Of a DNA stretch of 64,000 bases, positions 48,471-56,534 are shown piece by piece. The stretch is from Pseudomonas pisciculturae. Its GTDB lineage: Bacteria; Pseudomonadota; Gammaproteobacteria; Pseudomonadales; Pseudomonadaceae. The position numbers and the translations under genes are program-made. Within the stretch, counting starts at the first letter, position 1; every line of letters starts with the position of its first letter. The notes beneath the pieces were generated by a model. That model was given only the letters and a program-made list of their open reading frames with translations, was not told where the DNA came from and searched no databases. Location: contig NZ_JACVZE010000005.1 of assembly GCF_015461805.1 (NCBI RefSeq), positions 1 through 64,000 of the forward strand, given 5' to 3'.

Positions 48471-48746
48471 ATGAAAGCCCAAGCCCGTCATATCCTGGTG
48501 AAAACCAGTGAAGAAGCCGAACAACTCAAGCAGCGCATTGCCAAGGGCGAAGCCTTTGATGTGCTGGCCAAAAAGTACTCCACGTGCCCGTCGGGCAAAC
48601 GCGGCGGCGATTTGGGTGAAGTGCGGCCAGGGCAGATGGTGGGGGCGATTGATGCCGTGATCTTCAAGAAGCCGGTGAAGGTGGTTCACGGGCCGATCAA
48701 GAGCAAGTTTGGGTATCACTTAGTGCAGGTGTTTTACCGCGACTGA
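48471..48746 (+). CDS. Small parvulin-type peptidyl-prolyl isomerase
   Basis: 91 residues, one parvulin domain without signal peptide: ARHILVKTSEEA at the start, GGDLGEVRPGQMVGAID in the middle, GPIKSKFGYHLVQV at the end. A paralogue of ppiC at 34193. The gene follows the kinase by 43 bases. Client proteins are unknown. Confidence 0.9.
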   Translation: MKAQARHILVKTSEEAEQLKQRIAKGEAFDVLAKKYSTCPSGKRGGDLGEVRPGQMVGAIDAVIFKKPVKVVHGPIKSKFGYHLVQVFYRD

Positions 48747-48760
48747 TTGGCTGACTTAAG

Positions 48761-48853
48761 ACCGCTATCGCAGGCAAGCCAGCTCCCACAGTTGACCAAG
48801 CTCCTTCAGAAAAAAACTCCGTCAACTGTGGGAGTCGGGCTTGCCCGCGATCC
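48761..48853. repeat. Pair of REP arms, tail to tail
   Basis: A right-hand arm (CAAGCCAGCTCCCACAGTTGAC, written in part as GCCAGCTCCCACAGTTGAC, to 48793) is followed after about 28 bases by a left-hand arm beginning GTCAACTGTGGGAG (from 48822). Their outer ends face each other, the reverse of a normal doublet, and the CCCACAGTTGAC flank is itself complementary between the two. Confidence 0.8.
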
Positions 48854-48868
48854 GCCGCAGGCGGCCAT

Positions 48869-49774
48869 TCACCGAGGGATCAAAGCCCCAGGCACCTGAA
48901 TCACCCGGCTCGCCAACCCATGCCCCGCCACCGCCGCCTGCTCCGGCGACCCGCCCTTCAACCGGCTCGCCAAATACGCTGCACTGAACGAATCTCCCGC
49001 CGCCGTGGTATCCACCACTTTCTCAACCTTCACGGCCGGCACCGAAAACCGCTCACCCGCATAGCGAATCAAACACGCATCCGCCCCACGCTTGAGCACC
49101 ACCTCCTCAATCGCCGGGTACGCGGCAAACACCTGCTCGCTGTCGGCATAACCAAACAATGCCGATTCGTCATCCTCGGTCAGCAAGGCCATATCCACCT
49201 GCGCCAATACCATGTGATACGCCGCTTGTGCCACCTCGACACTGGCCCACAAACGCGGCCGGTAGTTGTTGTCGAACACCACTTTGCCGCCGCGCTTGCG
49301 GGTTTCAATCAGTGCTTGCAGCAAGCGCTCACGCCCCACCGCCCCCAGCACCGCGAGAGTGATGCCACTGAAATACACCACGTCGTAACCCGGCAACGCG
49401 GCCAGGATGGGTTCGGCGGCGGGCGTGGTGAAGCAATCGCGAACGGCGGCTTCATTACGCCAGTAGAGGAATTTGCGCTCGCCGTTGCCATCGGTTTGGA
49501 TGCAGTACAACCCCGGCAAACGCCCTGGCAGGCGCTGAACCATGGACAGGCCAAGGCCTTCGTCGGCCCATTGCTGGCACATGGCATCGCTGAAGCTGTC
49601 ATCGCCTAACGCCGTCACGTAGTCGACGTGGCCGATATCGCCCAGTTCACGGCGCAGGTAGACCGCGGTGTTCAGGGTATCGCCGCCGAAGCTTTGGTGC
49701 AGAGTGCCGTTGGCGCGGTATTGCAGTTCGATCATGCACTCGCCGATGAGGGCGATGTGGGGGGTGGTGTTCAT
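48869..49774 (-). CDS. kdgK: 2-dehydro-3-deoxygluconokinase
   Basis: 301 residues, PfkB sugar kinase from MNTTPHIALIGECMIEL at 49774. The close fit to E. coli KdgK is visible throughout: FGGDTLNTAVYLRRELG, LPGLYCIQTDGNGERKFLYWRNEAA, VVFDNNYRPRLWAS, and DTTAAGDSFSAAYLA with catalytic D261. It phosphorylates 2-keto-3-deoxygluconate to KDPG, which enters the Entner-Doudoroff aldolase step. It is last in a same-strand set with the PLP enzyme, IclR regulator, RidA and amino-acid ABC importer; it is 134 bases from the PLP gene with a REP pair between. Confidence 0.92.
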   Translation of the reverse strand: MNTTPHIALIGECMIELQYRANGTLHQSFGGDTLNTAVYLRRELGDIGHVDYVTALGDDSFSDAMCQQWADEGLGLSMVQRLPGRLPGLYCIQTDGNGERKFLYWRNEAAVRDCFTTPAAEPILAALPGYDVVYFSGITLAVLGAVGRERLLQALIETRKRGGKVVFDNNYRPRLWASVEVAQAAYHMVLAQVDMALLTEDDESALFGYADSEQVFAAYPAIEEVVLKRGADACLIRYAGERFSVPAVKVEKVVDTTAAGDSFSAAYLASRLKGGSPEQAAVAGHGLASRVIQVPGALIPR

Positions 49775-49800
49775 GCCTGAATCTCTGGTGTGGCTGATGG

Positions 49801-49897
49801 CCTCATCGGGGGCAAGCCCCCTCCCACATTTGACTGTATTCACAAATAGACAGATGTGAACCCAATCTAGTGTGGGAGGGGGCTTGCCCCCGATGGG
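49801..49897. repeat. Pair of REP arms, tail to tail
   Basis: A right-hand arm (ATCGGGGGCAAGCCCCCTCC, to 49829) and a left-hand arm (GTGGGAGGGGGCTTGCCCCC, from 49871) in tail-to-tail order, about 40 bases apart, between kdgK and the PLP enzyme gene. Confidence 0.85.
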
Positions 49898-49908
49898 AAC
49901 GACTCGGT

Positions 49909-51117
49909 CTAGAAGCAGGTATGCAAACTCTCGATCACCTGCAACTGCTCATCCACCAGGCAACCCACCTGCCATTTATCAAAGGTCAGGCACGGGTGGG
50001 ACGTGCCAAACGAAATGATGTCGCCAATCCGCAACTCAACCCCTGGCGCCACCACCATAAACGCATGCTGGTCCATCACCGCCGTGACCTTGCACGCGGT
50101 CACATCATCGCCCTGGGCGGGCACAATGCCAGCCTTGTAGCGTTTGAGCGGCACCGGCAAACCTGCGTCATAGGCGACGTCGCGCTTGCCCAAGGCGATC
50201 ACCGCAAAGCCAGGCTCCGGCAGCGATTGCACATGGGCCCAGACTTCCAGCGCCGGGCGCAGGCCTTCACTCAAGTCGCTGCGACGGTCGAGCACGCAAC
50301 ATTGCGCTTCTTTGTAGATGCCATGGTCGTGGGCCACGTAGCTGCCGGGGCGCAGCACACTCAGGAAGCGGCCCGCCGCGTTTTGCGCTTCGAACGACTC
50401 GGCGATCAAGTCGTACCAGGCCGAACCCGACGCCGTGACGATGGGCTTGGGCAAGTCGAAAGAGCCGTTGTTTTGCAGGTCGACCGCCAAGCGTACCAGG
50501 CTGGCAGCAAAGTCGCGGATGCCACTGATGGCGTGTTCGCCGTGGATCACCCCTTCATAGCCTTCGATACCGGTAAGGGCCAGGGCTGGCTGGGCCTTGA
50601 TCGCCTTGGCCAGCTCGCGCACCTCGTGCTCACTGCGGCAACCGCAACGCCCCCCGACCACGCCGTATTCGATCATCACGTTCAGGCGCAGGCCACGGGC
50701 GGCGAAGAACAGGCCCAGGTCAGCCACGTTGTCCGGGTGGTCGACCATGCAGTGAAAATCGAAATCCTTGTCGGCCAACAGGTCGGCGATCAACGCCATG
50801 TTCGGCGCGCCCACCAGTTGGTTGGCCATCAGCACACGACGCACGCCACCGGCATAGGCGGCGCGGGTCTGCACGGCATTGGCCAGGGTAATGCCCCAGG
50901 CGCCAGCAGCGATCTGACGCTCAAACAGCGCCGGCATCATGCTGGTCTTGCCGTGGGGCGCCAGTTGCGCGCCGCTGCTGCTGACAAAGTCCTGCATCCA
51001 GCGAATGTTGTGTTCCAGTGCATCGCGGTGCAGCACCAGGGCTGGCAGGCTGACGTCACGGACCAGGTGGGAACCGACGGCGGCGGCGCCCTTTTCAACG
51101 GCATTGATGGCAGACAT
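49909..51117 (-). CDS. PLP/metal D-amino-acid dehydratase-like enzyme (D-Ser dehydratase/D-Thr aldolase family)
   Basis: 402 residues. Alanine-racemase-type N-terminal barrel with PLP lysine K57 (APHGKTSMMP), then the DSD1-type C-terminal domain with the metal pair H374 and C376 (TSHPCLTFDKW). The family removes water and ammonia from, or cleaves, beta-hydroxy D-amino acids. Often labelled amino acid deaminase. Here it is transcribed right after an IclR gene (9 bases) and upstream of kdgK, with RidA and an amino-acid importer. The best biochemical fit is D-glucosaminate dehydratase, a PLP and Mn-dependent enzyme described from P. fluorescens that yields 2-keto-3-deoxygluconate; D-serine or D-threonine are alternatives. 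Confidence 0.85.
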   Translation of the reverse strand: MSAINAVEKGAAAVGSHLVRDVSLPALVLHRDALEHNIRWMQDFVSSSGAQLAPHGKTSMMPALFERQIAAGAWGITLANAVQTRAAYAGGVRRVLMANQLVGAPNMALIADLLADKDFDFHCMVDHPDNVADLGLFFAARGLRLNVMIEYGVVGGRCGCRSEHEVRELAKAIKAQPALALTGIEGYEGVIHGEHAISGIRDFAASLVRLAVDLQNNGSFDLPKPIVTASGSAWYDLIAESFEAQNAAGRFLSVLRPGSYVAHDHGIYKEAQCCVLDRRSDLSEGLRPALEVWAHVQSLPEPGFAVIALGKRDVAYDAGLPVPLKRYKAGIVPAQGDDVTACKVTAVMDQHAFMVVAPGVELRIGDIISFGTSHPCLTFDKWQVGCLVDEQLQVIESLHTCF

Positions 51118-51126
51118 GAAATGCTC

Positions 51127-51891
51127 CTATTCGTTGATGCGACGGGCCAGGTTGTTGGCGCTGTCGATCAACACCCGGCGATAGTCGTTGTAGTGTTTGA
51201 TGGCATCGGCACGCGGCGCGACGATGCACAACGTCGCAATGCTGATGCCCTGCGCGTCCCGCACGGGAGCGGCAAAGCAATGGGTAAAGGTGTCGGCCAC
51301 GCTGTCGAAGGAAAAGAAACCATCGAGGGTGGCCTGGCGGATTTGCGCCAGGAAGGTGTCCAGTGGCAGGCGCTGGCCGTCCGGCAGGATGAAGTCGTCG
51401 AGGTCGATCAAGTCGATGATCTGCTGGTCGCTCAAGTGCCCCAGTAGCAGGCGCCCGGAAGCGGTCCAGGGGATCGGTGCGTTTTCGCCGATATCCGACG
51501 AGATACGGAAATGCCGCTCCCCTTCGCGCATCAACGCCACCGTGTATTTACGCCCGTTGAGCAGGCACATCTGCGCGGTTTCGTGGGTTTGGCTGACGAT
51601 CTCCTGCAAAGCGTGGTCGGCCTCGCGGGTCAGGTCGAAATGCCGCAAATGGGCCTGGCCGAGAAAGTACAGCTGGCGCCCCAGGTAGACGTGACCGTCC
51701 TTGCCCACGGTTTCCAGGATGCGTCGCTCAAGCAACGACGCGACCAATTCATAGACCGTGGACTTGGGGCTGCCGATGCCGCTGGCGATATCATTCGGGC
51801 GCAGGGGCTGGCCGACTTCCTTGAGAAAATCGAGGATATCGAACGCCCGGTCCAGGCCTTTGGCGCGGCGTTTGATGGTGTCTTCGGTCAT
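51127..51891 (-). CDS. IclR-family transcriptional regulator
   Basis: 254 residues from ATG 51891. Winged helix at 10-75 (AFDILDFLKEVGQPLRPNDIA; recognition part SPKSTVYELVASL) and an effector domain ending near 250 (ATLCIVAPRADAI). It lies inside the gene set it probably controls, between ridA and the PLP enzyme gene. A likely ligand is the sugar-amino acid or its keto product, as KdgR-type IclR proteins bind 2-keto-3-deoxygluconate. Confidence 0.9.
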   Translation of the reverse strand: MTEDTIKRRAKGLDRAFDILDFLKEVGQPLRPNDIASGIGSPKSTVYELVASLLERRILETVGKDGHVYLGRQLYFLGQAHLRHFDLTREADHALQEIVSQTHETAQMCLLNGRKYTVALMREGERHFRISSDIGENAPIPWTASGRLLLGHLSDQQIIDLIDLDDFILPDGQRLPLDTFLAQIRQATLDGFFSFDSVADTFTHCFAAPVRDAQGISIATLCIVAPRADAIKHYNDYRRVLIDSANNLARRINE

Positions 51892-51937
51892 GGCAGTAGT
51901 CGGTCCTGTTCGAAATAGTGCTAACAACAGAGGTCCA

Positions 51938-52028
51938 CTGTGGGAGGGGGCTTGCCCCCGATGGCGGTGGTTCAGTGATAGAGGTGCTGGCTGACACACC
52001 GCTATCGGGGGCAAGCCCCCTCCCACAC
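51938..52028. repeat. REP doublet
   Basis: Perfect arms of the GTGGGAGGGGGCTTGCCCC class, about 45 bases apart, in the 168-base gap between ridA and the IclR gene. Confidence 0.9.
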
Positions 52029-52059
52029 TTGATCTTCAGTGGTTTTAAGATCGGGGCAT

Positions 52060-52449
52060 TTAGCCTTTTTTCTTGTAGGCCACGCAATCGATCTCGACCT
52101 TGCAGTCCACCATCATATTGGCCTGCACACAGGCGCGCGCCGGGGCGTGTTCGGGGGTGAAGTATTCGCCGAAGACCTTGTTGAAACTCCAGAAGTCCCG
52201 TGGGTCTTCCAGCCAGACGCCCACGCGCACTACGTCTTTGAGTTCGTAGCCGGCTTCTTCAAGAATCGCCACCACGTTGCGCATGGTCTGGCGGGTTTGC
52301 TCGACGATGCCGCCGTTGATGATTTCACCGTCCACCGCTGGCACTTGGCCCGAGACGTAGAGCCAGCCGTCGGCTTCCACCGCGCGGGCGAAAGGACGTG
52401 GCTGGCCGCCGCCGGCGGTGCTGCCGGTGCCGTAACGTGTAATGCTCAT
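52060..52449 (-). CDS. RidA/YjgF-family enamine/imine deaminase
   Basis: 129 residues, a full RidA domain: WLYVSGQVPAVDGEI, QTRQTMRNVVAILEEAGYELKDVV and the substrate-binding Arg in the PARACVQAN segment, followed by VEIDCVAY. It hydrolyses enamine/imine intermediates released by PLP dehydratases to the keto acid and ammonia. Here, in the same operon as such an enzyme, it may be a dedicated partner. Fifteen bases after the ATPase gene. Confidence 0.92.
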   Translation of the reverse strand: MSITRYGTGSTAGGGQPRPFARAVEADGWLYVSGQVPAVDGEIINGGIVEQTRQTMRNVVAILEEAGYELKDVVRVGVWLEDPRDFWSFNKVFGEYFTPEHAPARACVQANMMVDCKVEIDCVAYKKKG

Positions 52450-52464
52450 AAAATAGGCTCCTGA

Positions 52465-53247
52465 TTAAAAACGAATGTTCTTCAAAAATTCCGCCAGGCG
52501 CGGCGACTGCGGGCGCTCGAAAATATCCTTCGAGGTGCCCTGCTCCTCAATACGGCCTTGGTTCATGAATACGATTTTGTCCGAGACTTCATAGGCAAAA
52601 CGCATTTCGTGGGTGACCAGCAACATGGTCATGCCCTCTTCCGCCAGGCCTTTGATCACACTGAGCACTTCCCCCACCAGCTCCGGGTCGAGGGCCGAGG
52701 TGACTTCGTCGAACAGCATCAAGCTGGGGTTCATGGCAATGGCGCGGGCAATCGCCACACGCTGTTGCTGGCCGCCGGAAAGCTGGCCGGGGAAATGGTT
52801 GCGTCGCTCCAACAGTCCTACACGGTCTAGCCATTTTTCCGCTAATGCGACCGCCTCGTCCTTAGGCATTTTCTTAACTTTCAATAAGCCCAGGGTGACG
52901 TTCTGCAACGCCGTCAGATGCGGAAACAAATTGAACTGCTGGAACGCCATGCCCGTCATCGCACGGTGCTGGGCGATCACACGCTCGGGATGACGCACGC
53001 GCTTGCCGGCGACTTCGCTGTAGCCGATGGACTCGCCGTCCAGGGTGATTTGCCCACCCTGGAACTCTTCCAGCAGGTTGACGCAGCGCAGCAGCGTAGT
53101 CTTGCCCGAACCGCTGGAGCCGATCAACGTGACCACGTTGCCGCGCTGCATGGACAGGTCAACGCCCTTGAGCACTTCGACCTCGCCATATTGTTTACGC
53201 AGGCCGCGAATATTCAGCAGCGGTTGGTTGGTGTGAGGTTGGTTCAT
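52465..53247 (-). CDS. Polar amino-acid ABC transporter ATPase
   Basis: 260 residues. Walker [12 protein letters not shown] (about 38-48), signature [14 protein letters not shown], Walker [15 protein letters not shown], and switch His in LLVTHEM. This is the HisP/GlnQ group. It overlaps the following permease gene (its upstream neighbour in transcription) by four bases. Confidence 0.94.
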   Translation of the reverse strand: MNQPHTNQPLLNIRGLRKQYGEVEVLKGVDLSMQRGNVVTLIGSSGSGKTTLLRCVNLLEEFQGGQITLDGESIGYSEVAGKRVRHPERVIAQHRAMTGMAFQQFNLFPHLTALQNVTLGLLKVKKMPKDEAVALAEKWLDRVGLLERRNHFPGQLSGGQQQRVAIARAIAMNPSLMLFDEVTSALDPELVGEVLSVIKGLAEEGMTMLLVTHEMRFAYEVSDKIVFMNQGRIEEQGTSKDIFERPQSPRLAEFLKNIRF

Positions 53248-53906
53248 GGCAAGGCCACCCGCTTTTCAATGTAGCGCCCGAATAACTCGATGGCGTAGTT
53301 GATGACAAAGAACAAAAATCCGGCGAACAGGTAGAACTCCAGAGTCATGAAGGTGCGCGCGATCACTTGCTGGGTACTGAGCAGCAACTCGGCCACGCCG
53401 ATCACCGAGAGCAACGTCGAGGCCTTGACGATTTCGGTGGAGGAATTGACCCAGGTCGGCAATATTTGGCGCAGCGCCTGGGGCAGCAACACATAGCCCA
53501 AGGACTGGTAGAACGTCAGGCCAATGGCCCGGCCCGCTTCCAGCTGCCCACGGGGAATGGCTTGCAGCGCGCCGCGCACGATTTCCGATACGTGGGAGCC
53601 GCAAAACAGCGTCAACCCGACCGCACCGGCTTGGAACGCGGTGATCTGCCAGCCGAGCGCCGGCAGCATGTAGAAACACGCCAGCACCAGCACAAACACC
53701 GGTGTGCCGCGGATCAAATCCACGTAGAGGCGAAACGGTGCACGCATCCAGAATTTGCCATAGGTCAGCACCAACCCGGCGACGATGCCGATCAGGGTGC
53801 CGAAGATAATCGCCAGCGCAGACACATAAACGCTGGCCTGAAAGCCCGCCCATAGGGTGTCCCGGGCGATCCACAACTCATGCAGCCAGCTTGGGGACTC
53901 GTACAT
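53244..53906 (-). CDS. Polar amino-acid ABC transporter permease
   Basis: 220 residues, five predicted membrane helices in the HisM/GlnP pattern, with the ATPase-contact region [30 protein letters not shown] (core shown: [13 protein letters not shown]) mid-chain. Lies 11 bases after its sister permease; both form the heterodimeric pore. Confidence 0.93.
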   Translation of the reverse strand: MYESPSWLHELWIARDTLWAGFQASVYVSALAIIFGTLIGIVAGLVLTYGKFWMRAPFRLYVDLIRGTPVFVLVLACFYMLPALGWQITAFQAGAVGLTLFCGSHVSEIVRGALQAIPRGQLEAGRAIGLTFYQSLGYVLLPQALRQILPTWVNSSTEIVKASTLLSVIGVAELLLSTQQVIARTFMTLEFYLFAGFLFFVINYAIELFGRYIEKRVALP

Positions 53907-53917
53907 GACAGCCCTCC

Positions 53918-54580
53918 TTAACGACGTATCGCCAGACGCTGTTCCAGGTAGCGGAGCAGCATGGCAATGAGGTAACAGGCAGCCACGTAGAGCGCGGTCG
54001 TGACCAGCCAGGTTTCAATCACCCGGTAGCTTTCGACGTTGATCTTGCGGGCGTAATAGGTCAGCTCCGGCACCGCGATGGCGGCGGCGAGCGAGGTGTC
54101 CTTGAACAGCGAAATAAAGTTGTTCGACAACGCGGGCAACACGTTGCGCAGCATCACCGGCACGGTGATATAGGCGCGGATACGCCACTCACCCAAGCCG
54201 ATGGCCAAGCCGGCTTCGCGCAGGCCCTTGGGAATATTCAACAACCCGGCGCGGAAGACTTCCGTCAGGTAAGCCCCGGCGTACAACGACAGAGTGATGA
54301 TGAACGAAGGGATTTTGTCGAGCCGAATCCCAAGGCTGGGCAACGCGAAGTAGATCAACAGAATCAACACGAGGATCGGCGTATTGCGCACCACCGTCAC
54401 GTACACCGACGCAACGATGCGCAAGGCGCGGTGCTTGGACAGCATGGCAAACGCCGTCATCAAGCCGATCACGCAGCCGATGGCGATCGACAGCAATGCC
54501 AGTTGCAAGCCCAGACCGAGCCCCGCCAGCAAGGTGTCGAAATCGCGCCAGACGGCGGCAAAGTTCAACTGATAGTTCAT
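53918..54580 (-). CDS. Polar amino-acid ABC transporter permease
   Basis: 220 residues with the same fold as the next permease; the contact loop is IPKGLREAGLAIGLGEWRI. GAYLTEVFRAGLL and PVMLRNVLPALSNNFISLFKDTSLA (in part: LSNNFISLFKDTSLA) are HisMQ signatures. It follows the binding-protein gene by 46 bases. Confidence 0.93.
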   Translation of the reverse strand: MNYQLNFAAVWRDFDTLLAGLGLGLQLALLSIAIGCVIGLMTAFAMLSKHRALRIVASVYVTVVRNTPILVLILLIYFALPSLGIRLDKIPSFIITLSLYAGAYLTEVFRAGLLNIPKGLREAGLAIGLGEWRIRAYITVPVMLRNVLPALSNNFISLFKDTSLAAAIAVPELTYYARKINVESYRVIETWLVTTALYVAACYLIAMLLRYLEQRLAIRR

Positions 54581-54626
54581 GGTCAGCAGTACCTGAATGG
54601 GGCGCCGCAGCGGGCGCCCCGGTTAT

Positions 54627-55475
54627 TCACTTGAATTCAACCGGGAAGCCAATCGCTGGCTCTGGCAGGTCTACGCCAAACCACTGCTTGAACGAGGCCT
54701 TGTAGGTGGGGAACTCCACACCGGTCATGGCTTCATGCAGGGCGGTGTTGACGAAGTTCAGCCAGTCCTGGTCGCCACGCTTGACGGCGCAGGCGTAGGT
54801 TTGCGGGCTCCACGCATAGGCCGGGCTGCGGTAGCGGCCAGGGTTCTGCACCATCAGGTATTTGACCGAGGACTGGTCGGTGGCGGCCGCATCGGCGCGG
54901 CCGGAGTTCACGGCCTGGTACATCAGGTCGACGCTGTCGTATTGGTCGACCTTGGCTTTTGGCAAGGCCTGGTGCACCAGCTCTTCGGCGTACACGTTTT
55001 GCAGCACGGCTACGGTGACGCCGTCGCCGGCGGCTTGCAGGTCTTCGATTTCTTTGTACTTGCTGTTGGTCGGCAGCAGCAGGCCCACCCCTTCGCGGTA
55101 GTACGGCAAGGTGAACGCCACTTGCTGCGCACGGCTGGCGGTGACGGTGATGAACTGGCAACTCATGTCGACCTTATCGGTCAGCAGGTTGGGAATACGT
55201 GCATCAGAGGACTGCACCACAAACTCGACCTTGGTCGGATCGTTGAACAAGCCCTTGGCCACAATGCGGCCGATGTCGATATCAAACCCCTGCAACTTGC
55301 CATCCGCTCCCTGGAAGTGCCACGGCGCATTGGTACTGCCTGTACCCACGATGAGATGCCCACGCTTGAGCACATCATCGAGCTTGCTGTCCGCCGCCTG
55401 CACAACGCTTGCGAGGGAAGCCGATGCGGCGAAGAGAAAAACACACGCTTTGAACACGGAAGGTCGGTGATGCAT
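54627..55475 (-). CDS. Amino-acid (or sugar amino-acid) ABC transporter binding protein
   Basis: 282 residues from ATG 55475, with GGAG ahead; signal peptide ends near 28 (VVQA). SBP family 3: HLIVGTGSTNAPWHFQGADGKLQGFDIDIGR (start: GTGSTNAPWHF) and FDIDIGRIVAKGL, then the tail IGFPVEFK. The first gene of the minus-strand set, so likely the promoter-proximal and best expressed one. Specificity cannot be read from sequence; the neighbours argue for a D-configured or sugar-derived amino acid. Confidence 0.92.
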   Translation of the reverse strand: MHHRPSVFKACVFLFAASASLASVVQAADSKLDDVLKRGHLIVGTGSTNAPWHFQGADGKLQGFDIDIGRIVAKGLFNDPTKVEFVVQSSDARIPNLLTDKVDMSCQFITVTASRAQQVAFTLPYYREGVGLLLPTNSKYKEIEDLQAAGDGVTVAVLQNVYAEELVHQALPKAKVDQYDSVDLMYQAVNSGRADAAATDQSSVKYLMVQNPGRYRSPAYAWSPQTYACAVKRGDQDWLNFVNTALHEAMTGVEFPTYKASFKQWFGVDLPEPAIGFPVEFK

Positions 55476-55499
55476 GACAAGCACTCCAGGGGTTGTGTA

Positions 55500-55535
55500 T
55501 TCCGCTATACCGGAACTTAGTATGTAACAACGGAA
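55500..55535. promoter_or_regulatory. Candidate operator in front of the importer operon
   Basis: TTCCG-N6-CGGAA (55500-55515) is an inverted repeat, and a third CGGAA half-site follows at 55531-55535, one and a half helical turns further. They lie 25-60 bases upstream of the binding-protein start on the minus strand. IclR regulators usually bind such short inverted repeats with TTCC/GGAA-like half-sites. Further upstream (55536-55808) I see only an AT-rich part and no gene. Confidence 0.45.
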
Positions 55536-55808
55536 TAGACAGCAGAAAGTGTGCCACAGGCAGTAACAGAAAAATACGAGAGGAATAAAAAGCTTATAAA
55601 TCAGCGAGATAAATATTTTGAGCCAAGAGGGCCTTACGCCAGCAGTGGTCACTGACTTGCTACCCAAGGCCACACACTGCGGTGACAGGCCTCACACGCT
55701 CGCACCACAACGGCGTTAGTGCGCACCAGTGCGGGGCAGGCCCCCACGTTGAAAAAACCTCACGCTGGGCTAGCCTTGACCTATTCCTGTCGACAAGGCC
55801 CCGCCCCG

Positions 55809-56057
55809 ATGAAGCTTCGTCTTACCCTGGTTTTGCTGTCTTTGCTGGTGGCCGCAAGCGCCAACGCCAGCAACGACCGCCGTGACTGTAAAGAAGAACT
55901 GCGCAAGCTCAATAAAGCCCTGAGCACCAACTACACCAGCCAGAATCACCACGGCTACCGCAAGGCCAAGGCCTCCCGGGATAACGAGGAATACAAGAAG
56001 TGCGCGGGCCAGGCACGCAAGGAGCGCGAACGCCTGGAGCGTGACGCCAACCTGTGA
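55809..56057 (+). CDS. Small exported protein, 82 residues
   Basis: Start at 55809 gives a signal peptide (MKLRLTLVLLSLLVAASANA) and a mature part of about 62 residues that is highly charged (RRDCKEELRKLNKAL, then KKCAGQARKERERLERD) with two cysteines and probable long helix. No domain recognised. It may be a periplasmic helical protein. Alone; the gene for the thioredoxin-like protein follows 72 bases later. Confidence 0.65.
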   Translation: MKLRLTLVLLSLLVAASANASNDRRDCKEELRKLNKALSTNYTSQNHHGYRKAKASRDNEEYKKCAGQARKERERLERDANL

Positions 56058-56129
56058 AGGTTGACAGTAGACGGCTGCAATACCCCGGTTTAGCGTGGGC
56101 AAAACCCAAGCCGCCAAAGGGAGATCGCC

Positions 56130-56465
56130 ATGGGGATTGCCACTGCTATCATCGACACTGACGAGGAGTTCCAACGGGTGCTGGACACGCCAGTGCCGGT
56201 GTTCATGCTGTTTGTCTCACAACATTGCCCTGCTTGCGCTGACGCAGGCCCTCTGTTTACACGGGTCGCCAGTCAATATCCCCAGATCAAGAGCATGGTA
56301 CTCGATACCGCAGAAACTCTCAGGCGCTCCGAAGTGACGGGTACCCCCACCCTAGCGGTCTACCGAGACGGGGCACTGATGGAAACATTCAAGGGGCTCG
56401 GCCCAGAGGAAGACCAGCCACAACTGGTCGAAGAGATCTTCAAGCGCTACGCCGAGAACGCTTAA
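56130..56465 (+). CDS. Thioredoxin-like protein, CPAC motif
   Basis: 111 residues, full thioredoxin fold: FVSQHCPACADAGPLF carries the redox pair CPAC (C34 and C37 by rough count), and VTGTPTLAVYRDG has the cis-proline. No signal peptide, so cytoplasmic. The CPAC variant differs from the CGPC of thioredoxin and shifts redox potential. The AAAGGGAGA sequence ahead of the ATG is a strong ribosome site. Substrate unknown. Confidence 0.85.
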   Translation: MGIATAIIDTDEEFQRVLDTPVPVFMLFVSQHCPACADAGPLFTRVASQYPQIKSMVLDTAETLRRSEVTGTPTLAVYRDGALMETFKGLGPEEDQPQLVEEIFKRYAENA

Positions 56466-56534
56466 CCGCACCTTGCACGCCCCTGACAGACGTCTACGCT
56501 GCTCAAAGCCGTCTCAGCCGAATCAGGGTCAGCA

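Noticed and set aside
49909..51117. D-threonine aldolase as a firm call
   Set aside because: Fold and residues fit several D-hydroxyamino-acid enzymes of this family; sequence alone does not choose, and the kdgK neighbour points to another substrate.
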